A stretch of 64,000 bases of DNA from Mojavia pulchra JT2-VF2 (GCA_019359325.1 JAHHHN010000002.1:310001-374000); one strand, 5' to 3'. Positions 37,879-45,492 are shown, counted from the stretch's first letter. Program-made: numbers and translations. Notes: generated by a model from the sequence alone, not told the origin.

Positions 37879-38340
37879 TTAATAACGGGATTTTTTTTGT
37901 TTTAACTTTTGCTTTTTACGCCGCCTTTCAGCAGCAGCTACAGCGTGTTCTACTGGATAACCCACCACAGGTATAACCTGAAATTTGCGTTCTTCTTCTA
38001 ACTTTTTCAGTTCGGTGTAATCAACCCAGTGAATGCAATCAACCGGACAAGTGTCTATTGCTTCTTGAATAACCTCTTCTACATCCCCATCCTGACGAAT
38101 CACACGCGATCGCCCATAATCTGGTTCAATATAAAAAGTATTACGTGCAACATGAGCGCAATGCTTACAACCAATACAGGTGATTTCGTCAACGTAAACA
38201 CCCTTTTGCCTTAGCATCCCACCCAATTCCGGCTCTAGACCAGAGCGTTCTGGATCATCCCGTAAAAAACCGCCCAATTCTGGTTCTAAACCGGAGCGAT
38301 TCTCTTCTTGTTCTTCCGGCGACGGCAGAAAATCAGCCAT
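37879..38340 (-). CDS. Ferredoxin with single 4Fe-4S site and duplicated N-terminal motif
   Basis: The core reads CIGCKHCAHVA followed by TCPVDCIHW, giving three cysteines plus one for a 4Fe-4S cluster, with one extra Cys. The N-terminal 45 residues contain a near-perfect tandem repeat, RSGLEPELGGFLRDDPE then RSGLEPELGGMLRQKG, also seen at DNA level. The tail is very basic (RRRKKQKLKQKKSRY). The gene start overlaps the stop of the ycf35 gene (TAATG), and the DUF2997 gene lies just upstream, a group that recurs in cyanobacteria. It probably serves electron transfer to a partner linked to Ycf35; the partner is unknown. Confidence 0.9.
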   Translation of the reverse strand: MADFLPSPEEQEENRSGLEPELGGFLRDDPERSGLEPELGGMLRQKGVYVDEITCIGCKHCAHVARNTFYIEPDYGRSRVIRQDGDVEEVIQEAIDTCPVDCIHWVDYTELKKLEEERKFQVIPVVGYPVEHAVAAAERRRKKQKLKQKKSRY

Positions 38341-38726
38341 TACGCACTCCAGCGCTGTACTACCAGGCGAATTGAACCATCCTCATTTTTTTGTTGTTCG
38401 GCAACTTGAAAGCCAACACGAGCAGTCTCTTTCACAACTGTTTGGTAAGCATAGCGCTGGGTTACCTGGCGCAAGAAACCATCCACGGACAAGTTTTGCT
38501 GCCAATATTGCAAGTCAGCCACCAGTTCGTATTCCTGGCCATTCCATCTAAAGCCGATGTCATAGCCATTTTCTTGCTCAATTGTAATTTCCGCAGGGTG
38601 TGTTTGACCGCGATAGCCACGGACTTCGCGGGGGCCTGGTTTCCAATCTATACCCAATTCATTTAAAGCATCTTTTAAGGAGTCGAGGTTACGGATTTGA
38701 GTTTTAATTTGGCTAAAGTGTGACAT
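38340..38726 (-). CDS. ycf35: DUF1257 protein, Ycf35 homologue
   Basis: The 128-residue protein begins MSHFSQIKTQIRNLDSLKDA and has the DUF1257/Ycf35 features (LKDALNELGIDW, GYDIGFRWNGQEYELVADLQ, FLRQVTQRYAYQTV). Ycf35 is encoded in red-algal plastids and all cyanobacteria but has no known function. It is overlapped at its end by the ferredoxin gene and preceded by the DUF2997 gene, so the three form an operon. Confidence 0.9.
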   Translation of the reverse strand: MSHFSQIKTQIRNLDSLKDALNELGIDWKPGPREVRGYRGQTHPAEITIEQENGYDIGFRWNGQEYELVADLQYWQQNLSVDGFLRQVTQRYAYQTVVKETARVGFQVAEQQKNEDGSIRLVVQRWSA

Positions 38727-38762
38727 GGTGGTTGTGAGTTAACGACAGTAAAGATTTTGGAA

Positions 38763-38972
38763 TTACCAATCGCTGAAAGAGGTTTGCGTATTCACCACAC
38801 TGGATTGCTGCACCTGAGTGGCAAAAAATTCTGAGGTTGGCTCGTGATTCAGTACTTGCCCTAGCTGTGCCTCTATTGCTGCTGTAACTTCAGCGCAAGA
38901 AGCACCCACAATGCCAGTGACTTTCTCTTGTACCCGACCGTCTGGATAAATTATGAACTCTAATGTCTCCAT
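38763..38972 (-). CDS. DUF2997 family small protein
   Basis: The protein of about 69 residues begins METLEFIIYPDGRVQEKVTG and has the DUF2997 pattern with a central GASCAEVTAAIEAQLG containing a conserved Cys. Function is unknown; it recurs next to ycf35. The frame opens upstream at a TTG (38984), adding MANN, but the ATG at 38972 is preferred. It is the first gene of the ycf35-ferredoxin group, with 36 bases before ycf35. Confidence 0.82.
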   Translation of the reverse strand: METLEFIIYPDGRVQEKVTGIVGASCAEVTAAIEAQLGQVLNHEPTSEFFATQVQQSSVVNTQTSFSDW

Positions 38973-38984
38973 GTTGTTGGCCAA

Positions 38985-40040
38985 CCACGATAGTACGCTT
39001 GAATTGTACTGCTCTAGAAAAAGGCTAAAAATATAGCCATCGGAACATTTTTACTTAGATACAAATTTGCCATTTGCTAACTAATGTTCCATCTCTCAAA
39101 ATATATATCTCAGAATCTTTACAAAAATTATTTTTTTTATTAGCAGACACATCAGTTATTAGTTAGTTTCTCTTAACCTCATTAATTAGTCAAGCTCACA
39201 ATCAATCTGTCAATGTAAGTAGCAAATGCTCTACTAGCAAGCATTAGCGGATGTATAACTGGCTAAGTTAGCTATAAAACTAAAGAAATTTATTGATAAA
39301 GTTTATCATTATGATTAAATTTGGTCTATTCTCTCAAGGCTGAACACCTAGTTTGAAGAGGGCTGAGTGCTGAGTCACCGAAGTTTGCCCGGAGGGAAAC
39401 CCTCCTTGCAACTTCTCGCTGAGTTCTGAGTTCTGAGTTCTGAGTAATAATTTCTCTCCTTGTCCCCCTTCGGGTACTCTTCGAGAACCCCTTCGGGGAA
39501 CGCAGTCGCCTGCGGAGGAGCCAGCGCGGTCTTGGGGGTCTCCACGCCACTGAGGGAGTCGGGGAACCCGCAAGGGCGCAGTGGCTCCCCATGAGCGACT
39601 GGCGTTGGAAACCCTACCAAGAGCGCTGTCTCACCTTGTCCCCAGTCCCCAGCCCTCAGTCTTTTTGTCACTTTTTTATGCATGAGGGACTAGCTTGAAA
39701 AAGCAGGGTAACTGGGGTAAAAAATTTTTCATCTATCTTAGTGAATCATCGCTGTAGGCGACTGGTGGTCAAGTGGCGTATCCGTAGGATTCACTCGGAG
39801 GGTGTAGATAGTTGCAGATATATGAATCTGTCTGTTCTTAATTTATCAAAGACAGCGATCGCTCCAGCATCAAAAGGCGGGCAGTAGTTAGTGCCTAGCT
39901 ATAAAGTAAATCTATAAGGTGGGTAGTCAAGTGAAGTTGTAACGCTAGGATATTGTTCAGAAACCGTATTTACATAGCGTTATTAAAAAATCTAGTTAAG
40001 GTAAACATTTCAGCGTCTAATGACAAATGATTAATAATTT
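38985..40040. other. 1-kb gene-poor region with a mosaic of palindromic repeats
   Basis: 38985-39330 is AT-rich and featureless. 39340-39670 is a mosaic: GAGTGCTGAGT and TGAGTTCTGAGTTC tandem units (39362-39445), CCCCTTCGGG/CTTCGGGGAA palindromes, GCCACTG...CAGTGGC arms (39547-39585), CAGTCGC...GCGACTG arms (39503-39602) and CTTGTCCCCAGTCCCCAG units. Three overlapping open frames on the minus strand (39326-39683) translate only this repeat DNA and are not genes. 39690-40040 has nothing clear apart from a HIP1 site. Confidence 0.8.
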
Positions 40041-40751
40041 ATGACTAGCGATTTTATCGGGTTGGCAGCATCCTATGCTTATGCTATCGGTCTGCTTGTC
40101 TTTGGTGAGGGACTCCGAAGGCTGTTTCATATCAAACCGAATCTAACTCGTAAGGTTATCCATGTTGGTGCAGGGATGTGGGTATTTGGCGTACTGTTAC
40201 TGTTTAACCACTGGGAAATTGGAATTCTACCTTTTATCACTTTTATTGGAGTCAATTACTTGCTCTATCGTTACCGTGTCATTGGCGCGATGGACACCGA
40301 GGACAGTTCACCTGGTACAGTCTATTTTGCTATTTCCGTAACACTGCTGTTTGGGCTGCTGTGGAGACCATCTGGGCCAGTAGATAGCGTCCCCATTGCT
40401 GTGGCTGGAGTGATGGCGATGACCTGGGGAGATGCACTCGCAGCATTAATTGGTAGGCGTTTCGGGCAGCATAAATACCAGGTAGGTAATTCTGTACGTT
40501 CTTGGGAAGGTTCGCTAGCAATGTTTCTGGCGAGTACAACAGTAATTTTCCTAGTACTGCTACTACTACCAGATTCATCGTTGAGTCCGCTGGCAGTATC
40601 TTTTGGTGTAGATAAGGCCATCTTAGCGGCTGTTTTCAGTGGTGTTTTTGCGACCTTAGCTGAGGGAGTTTCACCTCATGGCACAGATAATCTGAGTGTG
40701 CCTTTGGTAGCAGCAGGAGTAGTATGGATTGTAAATTACCTCTATGCATAG
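40041..40751 (+). CDS. Phytol kinase / dolichol kinase family protein
   Basis: The 236-residue membrane protein has about seven helices and the cytidylyltransferase/kinase signature of the VTE5 family: NLTRKVIHVGAGMWVFG near the N terminus, GDALAALIGRRFGQHKY in the middle and EGVSPHGTDNLSVPLVA at the end. In cyanobacteria and plastids this enzyme phosphorylates phytol released from chlorophyll, feeding tocopherol and lipid synthesis. It ends in a ten-base overlap with the convergent Cys-rich gene. The kinase assignment is by family; a related polyprenol substrate is possible. Confidence 0.88.
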   Translation: MTSDFIGLAASYAYAIGLLVFGEGLRRLFHIKPNLTRKVIHVGAGMWVFGVLLLFNHWEIGILPFITFIGVNYLLYRYRVIGAMDTEDSSPGTVYFAISVTLLFGLLWRPSGPVDSVPIAVAGVMAMTWGDALAALIGRRFGQHKYQVGNSVRSWEGSLAMFLASTTVIFLVLLLLPDSSLSPLAVSFGVDKAILAAVFSGVFATLAEGVSPHGTDNLSVPLVAAGVVWIVNYLYA

Positions 40752-40984
40752 TTCACATCTTCACCATTACTGAAGGACACGCAAGGACTGTCAACTTCTT
40801 GTGTGGGCTGAAATGAATTGCAAAAAATGACGTTACAGCAATTAACTCCCATTTCTTCAGGATTAAGGCATTTTATGAAACCTTCTACCTGGATATGAAA
40901 AACACAGTCGTTGCAGATAGTCTTACATAGCGATTGCCAAGATTCCTCATTCAACTTTTTTTGCCAGTCAATTGAGTCTGACAT
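40742..40984 (-). CDS. Cysteine-rich small protein, unrecognised
   Basis: 80 residues with eight Cys, including C-x3-C-x2-C (LCKTICNDCVF) and a paired CC (VNCCNVIFC). Such spacing suggests metal or Fe-S binding, though no known domain is recognised. The ATG is preceded by AAGGA at a good distance. The 3' end overlaps the phytol-kinase-like gene by ten bases, in convergent orientation. It could be a small redox or zinc protein; no function is assigned. Confidence 0.62.
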   Translation of the reverse strand: MSDSIDWQKKLNEESWQSLCKTICNDCVFHIQVEGFIKCLNPEEMGVNCCNVIFCNSFQPTQEVDSPCVSFSNGEDVNYA

Positions 40985-41090
40985 AGATCAAAATCCTTAT
41001 TTATTCTCTGCAACTAACCGTACTGTACTATTTATATAATCAAAAGTTTATTTTGTTTTTGATATTAAATTTATTTTCGCAGTCTTGTAC

Positions 41091-41200
41091 TAATTATTGC
41101 GATCGCCCTACAGCCCTTCTCCTAAAGGAGACGCTACGCGTAGCTTGCTTAAGCGTAGGGGTGGCATCCTACGGCAGGCGCTGCGCTCCGCGCAATCCCA
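41091..41200. repeat. Palindrome-rich repeat upstream of 41213
   Basis: Contains a GCGATCGC site, TCTCCTAAAGGAGA, CTACGCGTAG with a matching GCGTAG arm, and a GGCGCTGCGCTCCGCGCAAT unit (41177-41196). The last 20-mer occurs identically inside folC (53571-53590). No gene is seen. Confidence 0.75.
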
Positions 41201-41212
41201 ACACCATTATTT

Positions 41213-42667
41213 TTAGAAATTCCAATCACGGCGGAAATGAAAGAAGCCTTCCAGAAGCTCTTGCAAAGCAATGTTGCTATTTGATTTTTGTTGATTCCAC
41301 GCTTTTATAACCTGTTCTATAATTGCTGAAAAACTAGGATAAACAGGAAATAAATTTGTTAATTTTTGAATTTTAATATTTTGGGAAATTGCCAATGCTA
41401 TTAAATTAATTACTTCCCCAGCTTCTGCTCCTAAAATTTCTGCTCCTAAAATTTTTCCATTACGTAAGGCAATTAATTTACAAATTCCCATGGTTTCATC
41501 TCGTATTTGGGCTGCTATTACTGTTTTAAAATACTGCCGCACAACTAATACTTCATGACGATTGTATCTGCGTTTTGCTTGCGCCTCTGTCAAACCTACT
41601 TGCGCCAACATTGGATGAGAAAATATTGCTCTAGGAATGCACCGATAATTAACTCGTAATCTAGGAAAAAAGAGCGCATTTTTCAAGGCAATACTTGCTT
41701 CATAATTTGCGAGGTTAGCAAAGTCGTAGCCACCAATGACATCACCACAAGCGTAAATCCGGTGGTTAGTGGTTTGGAGTTTATGATTCACTACTAAATG
41801 ACGCTGATGCCATTTCACGCCTACTGCTGCCAAATTTAAAGATTCAATATTTGGCTGTTGTCCAGCCGCCACTAAAATTTCATCAGTTTCAATTGCTTTA
41901 TCTCCTGCCTGTACCCACTTTTTATCCTCAATTCGCTTCACCTGGGTTACTAGTGTTTGAGTAAGGACGCGCACGCCATCAACTTCTAACTGCGCCTGAA
42001 GCAGCTGGGCTATTTCATGGTCAACAGAAGGCAAAATATAAGGATACTTGACTATTAGCGTTACATCACAACCTAACCGCGCTAAAGTTTGAGCTACTTC
42101 AATGCTTTGGGGAACACCACCAATAATTACCCAATTTTTAGGTAATGTCGTTTCTTTGAGAGACTGCCAAATATCAAATAGGGTAAGGTAGCCTGTAGCT
42201 TGCAATCCGTCAATGTCTGGAATTGCTGGACGTGAACCACTGGCTAGCAAATAAGTACGTGCCCGTAAGAAACGCTCATTAACAGCAAACGCTAGATGGG
42301 GGGAAGATTGAAATTGACCACTGCCAACAATGACATCAACTCCCAAAGCAGCTAGGTTAGCGACAGAATGCTGTGCTTCAATGTTGGAAACAACGCCTTG
42401 AGCATATAGCATCGTCTCTGGCCAGACTACAGATATTTGAGGTTTTTCTAGAGAATCAACCTGTGAGGGATGAATGCGAATACCAAGCGTATCATCCAGT
42501 TGGTGGGCGAGTTTGGTGATTTTATTAATAGCCTGGTGGTGAAAAAAACCGTAGTTTATTTTAGGTTCCACCAAGGCGACTGTAGCACGTAATTGGGTAG
42601 CAGCCAGGGCAGCATAGCGTCCAGCAAGACTGCCACCAATAATCACAACATCGTAGTCAATAGTCAT
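41213..42667 (-). CDS. FAD/NAD(P)-dependent oxidoreductase, disulfide-reductase fold lacking the redox cysteines
   Basis: The 484-residue protein has the dihydrolipoamide/mercuric reductase layout: an FAD-binding VVIIGGSLAGRYAAL at residues 8-22, a second Rossmann motif WVIIGGVPQSIEVAQTLARL, FAD-binding IYACGDVIGG, and a C-terminal dimerisation domain. The expected CxxxxC disulfide after the first motif is absent: the region reads PKINYGFFHHQAINKI. The C-terminal His-Glu pair is also replaced (FPVYPSFSAIIEQV). So it should bind FAD and a pyridine nucleotide but cannot do the usual dithiol chemistry. Its substrate is unknown. Confidence 0.85.
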   Translation of the reverse strand: MTIDYDVVIIGGSLAGRYAALAATQLRATVALVEPKINYGFFHHQAINKITKLAHQLDDTLGIRIHPSQVDSLEKPQISVVWPETMLYAQGVVSNIEAQHSVANLAALGVDVIVGSGQFQSSPHLAFAVNERFLRARTYLLASGSRPAIPDIDGLQATGYLTLFDIWQSLKETTLPKNWVIIGGVPQSIEVAQTLARLGCDVTLIVKYPYILPSVDHEIAQLLQAQLEVDGVRVLTQTLVTQVKRIEDKKWVQAGDKAIETDEILVAAGQQPNIESLNLAAVGVKWHQRHLVVNHKLQTTNHRIYACGDVIGGYDFANLANYEASIALKNALFFPRLRVNYRCIPRAIFSHPMLAQVGLTEAQAKRRYNRHEVLVVRQYFKTVIAAQIRDETMGICKLIALRNGKILGAEILGAEAGEVINLIALAISQNIKIQKLTNLFPVYPSFSAIIEQVIKAWNQQKSNSNIALQELLEGFFHFRRDWNF

Positions 42668-42694
42668 TAGTCACTAGCCAATTAGCCATAAGTT

Positions 42695-42791
42695 ATACCA
42701 ATTCGTAATTCGTAATTCGTAATTCATAAAGCCAGATTCAATCTAGGTTTCCACACTTTGGATCTGTAGCCTTCTTTTGGAGAATTGGTAT
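42695..42791. mobile_element. Miniature element with 10-bp terminal inverted repeats
   Basis: ATACCAATTC (42695-42704) and its exact inverse GAATTGGTAT (42782-42791) bound a 97-bp element with no coding capacity. Near the left end are three tandem GTAATTC units. A relative with the same left end and shared inner blocks (GCCAGAT, GGTTT, ATCTGT) lies at 56225-56318. This has the form of a MITE. Confidence 0.7.
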
Positions 42792-42796
42792 TAGTT

Positions 42797-42819
42797 GCCA
42801 GTTGCAAAAAACAACTGGC
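42797..42819. terminator. Hairpin downstream of the cobD-like gene
   Basis: GCCAGTTG and CAACTGGC form a perfect eight-pair stem with loop CAAAAAA, 20 bases past the stop of the cobD-like gene. No U-tract follows, but position suggests an end-of-transcript structure. The stem sequence resembles the hairpins at 37238-37373. Confidence 0.5.
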
Positions 42820-42838
42820 CCTTAAGGTTACTCACCAC

Positions 42839-44014
42839 TCAGCACTCATTTAGCGCTGTAAGTAAGCGCTGGTTATCGGATTCAGTACGTACAGCAACCC
42901 GGAAAAAGCGATCGCCTAGTTCTTTAAAGCTAAGACAATCACGAATTAAAATTTGGTGATGCTGAAGTAATTGTTGCTGCAATGGCAAAATAGATTGTTT
43001 TGACTCAACCAGTAAAAAGTTAGCAGCGCTTTTTAGTGGATGCAATCCTGGGATTGCGGCTAATCCCTGAAAGAGTTGATTTCGTGCAGGTGGTAGCCAT
43101 AACCAGGTTTGCTGTTGAAATTGAGTATCCTGGAGTGCAGCAATTGCTGCTGCTGCCGCTAACGTATTTACAGGCCATGGATCACGCCACAACTGCCATC
43201 TAGATAGGCGTTCAGGGTGAGCGATCGCATATCCCAGTCTTAGCCCAGGAAGACTGTAAAATTTTGTGAGCGATCGCAACACTACTAAATTTTCATATTC
43301 CTGTACAAGCGAAATCAGACTTTGTTCCTCATCGGGAGGCAAAAAATCCATAAACGCTTCATCCACCACCACCAAGGCAAACTCCTCTAGGTAGGGAAGA
43401 ACCGAGTCACGCGAGAACAGCTTTCCTGTTGGGTTATGTGGATTGTTTAACAGTAGCCCACACCTTTGGGGGCCAGAGACAGGGAGATCAAGAGATGGGG
43501 GGATAGGGAGATAAGGAGATAGGGAGACACTACGAACTTTTCTTTCTCCTTGCGTCCCATTTTCCCCAATCCCCAGTCCCCAATGCCCAGTCCCCTTTTC
43601 CCTAATTCCCAGCCCCCAATCCTCAGCCCCCAATCCAACAGGAAACTCCAGTAAATTAGCGTTATGTGCCGCCAGGGTGCGGTAGTAGTCGCCAAAGGCT
43701 GGAGTTATTAAAAATGTTGCGGCTAATTGTGCTAATTCTCTCCCCGCTAAAGTAAGTAATTCTGCTGAACCATTGCCCGGCAGAATCCACTCAAACGGCA
43801 GTTGATGGAAGTGACTGAGAGCAACTCTCAGTTCACTATAATTTGGATCTGGATAGTGCCTTAGATTACCGATTTGGGACTGAATAGCAGCGATCGCGCT
43901 ATTTGGTGGCCCCAACGGGCTAATGCTGGCAGAAAAATCCAGAATAGCATCAGGGGGACAGCCAGCCAGTGCTGCTGCCCAGGCTAAATTTCCCCCGTGT
44001 GCAGGTTGCCGCAT
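42839..44014 (-). CDS. cobD: CobD-like threonine-phosphate decarboxylase (aminotransferase fold I) with repeat insertion
   Basis: The N terminus QPAHGGNLAWAAALAGC, then ILDFSASISPLGPP, is typical of CobD/CobC, which make the aminopropanol phosphate of cobalamin. The PLP lysine is in LRSLTKFYSLPGLRLGYAIA, and NNPHNPTGKL and VVDEAFMDF are present. Histidinol-phosphate aminotransferase is the close alternative. Between EFPVGLGA and GLLLNNPHNP, about 53 residues (WGLGIREKGTGHWGLGIGEN and more) are encoded by intergenic-type repeat DNA (about 43476-43636). The frame is intact. ATG at 44014 is used; a TTG precedes it. Confidence 0.85.
   Translation of the reverse strand: MRQPAHGGNLAWAAALAGCPPDAILDFSASISPLGPPNSAIAAIQSQIGNLRHYPDPNYSELRVALSHFHQLPFEWILPGNGSAELLTLAGRELAQLAATFLITPAFGDYYRTLAAHNANLLEFPVGLGAEDWGLGIREKGTGHWGLGIGENGTQGERKVRSVSLSPYLPIPPSLDLPVSGPQRCGLLLNNPHNPTGKLFSRDSVLPYLEEFALVVVDEAFMDFLPPDEEQSLISLVQEYENLVVLRSLTKFYSLPGLRLGYAIAHPERLSRWQLWRDPWPVNTLAAAAAIAALQDTQFQQQTWLWLPPARNQLFQGLAAIPGLHPLKSAANFLLVESKQSILPLQQQLLQHHQILIRDCLSFKELGDRFFRVAVRTESDNQRLLTALNEC
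43476..43636. repeat. STRR-type repeat inside the cobD-like gene
   Basis: On the plus strand: GGGAGATAGGGAGATAAGGA units, then CCCCAATCCCCAGTCCCCAATG and CCCAGCCCCCAATCCTCAGC units. The same heptamer-like units fill the spacers at 11711, 15270 and 60280. It adds about 160 bases in frame. Confidence 0.85.
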
Positions 44015-44040
44015 CAAAATAAAGTCCCTAGAAGTGAAAC

Positions 44041-44325
44041 TTACTCTTTTGGGGGTGCTACCTTTTCTCTAAATAGTTTTCCAGCAGAGAAGGCAGGAAC
44101 CTTGGTAGCTGGAATTTCCATTTTTTCGTTGGTTTTTGGGTTACGACCTTCACGGGCTTTACGTTCCCGTGATTCAAAGGAGCCAAATCCTACCAGCGTT
44201 ACCTTATCGCCAGAGGATACAGCTTCGATGATTGTCTCTAAAGCAGCCGTTAAAACTGCATCAGCTTGCTTTTTGGTCACACTAGCCTTTTCAGCTACGG
44301 CATCAACTAATTCACCTTTGTTCAT
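44041..44325 (-). CDS. hup: HU family DNA-binding protein
   Basis: The 94-residue histone-like protein starts MNKGELVDAVAEKASVTKKQ and carries the HU signature GFGSFESRERKAREGRNPKT with the DNA-binding arm ending KVPAFSAGKLFREKVA. It bends and compacts DNA as a dimer. The frame is open 35 codons further upstream, but the strong AAGGAG eight bases before ATG at 44325 fixes the start. It lies 26 bases upstream of the cobD-like gene on the same strand. Confidence 0.96.
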   Translation of the reverse strand: MNKGELVDAVAEKASVTKKQADAVLTAALETIIEAVSSGDKVTLVGFGSFESRERKAREGRNPKTNEKMEIPATKVPAFSAGKLFREKVAPPKE

Positions 44326-44331
44326 GTCAGA

Positions 44332-44337
44332 CTCCTT
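44332..44337 (-). promoter_or_regulatory. Shine-Dalgarno of the HU gene
   Basis: AAGGAG on the minus strand, six bases before the ATG at 44325. It decides the start against the longer open frame. Confidence 0.8.
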
Positions 44338-44613
44338 AAGGTTTACTTGAGACTCTCTAAAGATGCACCCTGTTGCATCCTTACTGAAATCTCTGTTTGA
44401 AGAAATACAAAAGTCATCCTTTGGGAGCATTTTTACTCAAAATCGCTGCGAATCCCATTGGCTCGACTTTTCAATGAATCATTCTAAGGTGTTGTAGCGT
44501 GATGTGGATAGATGAAACCATTAATTTATATAGATTTCAGGATTTTTTGTGATTTTAGGGTGATTGTTTCCCTCGAAACAGCCCCTGTAGTAGGAAAAAA
44601 TACTTAGTAAAAA

Positions 44614-44637
44614 CCCCTGTCGCTAGGGGAACAGGGG
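44614..44637 (-). terminator. Terminator of the DUF433/DUF5615 operon
   Basis: CCCCTGT (44614-44620) pairs with ACAGGGG (44631-44637). On the minus strand the stem is followed by TTTTTACTAAG, a fair U-tract, about 50 bases after the stop of the DUF5615 gene. Confidence 0.75.
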
Positions 44638-44684
44638 AGTGGGAGAATGAAGCAATAGAGCAGATGGGTTAAGAATTTTGGGTA

Positions 44685-45026
44685 TTAAGAGCGATCGCTA
44701 ATTTCTATGATCGCTTCACCTTGTCGCAGCCTTTCTAAAGCTTCTGGAAATATGGGAGTAAGAATCTGCTGAAGTTTACGATTCGTGACATTGCCACAAG
44801 TTAGCCAAAGGATTTGCGGAGGTGTTCCCAACCGACAAACCAAATCAACAAAATCACTGTCCTTTGTCATGATCACTGCGGATGCTGCACGCGCTGCATC
44901 AAAAATTTCTGTATCTTGAGCATCTCGCAAACCTAAATTTCTCAAAGCGGTAGCAGTCACCCCAAAGTTTCTGCTTAACCAGCCTGCCAATGTTGGCGGT
45001 AACTGAGCATCAATCCAAATATTCAT
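44685..45026 (-). CDS. DUF5615 PIN-like toxin
   Basis: The 113-residue protein, from ATG at 45026, starts MNIWIDAQLPPTLAGWL and shows the DUF5615 PIN-like pattern: an early Asp (WIDAQLPP), DAQDTEIFDAARA and MTKDSDFVDLVCR. These acidic residues would bind Mg2+ for RNA cleavage. The frame is open 16 codons upstream, but the ATG overlaps the stop of the DUF433 gene by ATGA, the usual coupling in such pairs. Together the genes form a VapBC-like toxin-antitoxin module. Confidence 0.87.
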   Translation of the reverse strand: MNIWIDAQLPPTLAGWLSRNFGVTATALRNLGLRDAQDTEIFDAARAASAVIMTKDSDFVDLVCRLGTPPQILWLTCGNVTNRKLQQILTPIFPEALERLRQGEAIIEISDRS

Positions 45027-45256
45027 GCAGTCAATCGAGGGAAGTCCGTGCGTCGCGCCGCAAATAATAGACAAGCTTGGATGTCTTCTGGCTCTAAATC
45101 AGGAAAATCTTCTAGAATTTCAGATGTACTCACGTTTTCAGCCAGCATTTCTAAAATGTCACTTACACGGATTCGCATTCCTCGAATGCAGGGGCGACCT
45201 CCGCATTGACCAGGATTTTGTGTAATGCGATTCAATAGGGTAGGCGCTTGCATCAT
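45023..45256 (-). CDS. DUF433 antitoxin
   Basis: The 77-residue protein has the DUF433 pattern: RITQNPGQCGGRPCIRGMRI, then VSDILEMLAENVSTSEILED and DLEPEDIQACLLFAAR. DUF433 proteins are winged-helix-like antitoxins encoded upstream of DUF5615 PIN-like toxins. The stop overlaps the toxin start by four bases. Two ATG codons in a row begin the gene (MMQAP). Confidence 0.88.
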   Translation of the reverse strand: MMQAPTLLNRITQNPGQCGGRPCIRGMRIRVSDILEMLAENVSTSEILEDFPDLEPEDIQACLLFAARRTDFPRLTA

Positions 45257-45313
45257 TTATCTACGTTATACAGTTTTTTATGTAAATTCAAAGGTTTAAG
45301 GCCCCAACCATTA

Positions 45314-45371
45314 CACGTAGCATATTTTCAGCCGGGGTTTAAGTCCTCGACTGAAAATGTCTTTATGCGTG
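45314..45371. repeat. Long imperfect palindrome between the DUF433 and pilQ genes
   Basis: ATTTTCAG (45324-45331) pairs with CTGAAAAT (45351-45358); the pairing continues inward (CCGGGG against CCTCGA, imperfect) and outward (CACG...CAT against ATGCGTG). It has the look of a small palindromic mobile element or transcript-end structure for the convergent neighbourhood. Confidence 0.55.
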
Positions 45372-45492
45372 AATTTTGAATTGTTAAGTTTTGCTTCTCC
45401 CTATCTTAAATGTTACTGAAATGAGGAGCAGGGAAGATAAGCGAGCAAGTGAGCAATTTTCCTCCTCATCTTCCTCATTTCTCATCCTATGA

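Noticed and set aside
39326-39683. Three overlapping minus-strand frames of 79-102 codons
   Set aside because: They lie wholly in the palindromic repeat mosaic and have no protein-like composition or start signals.
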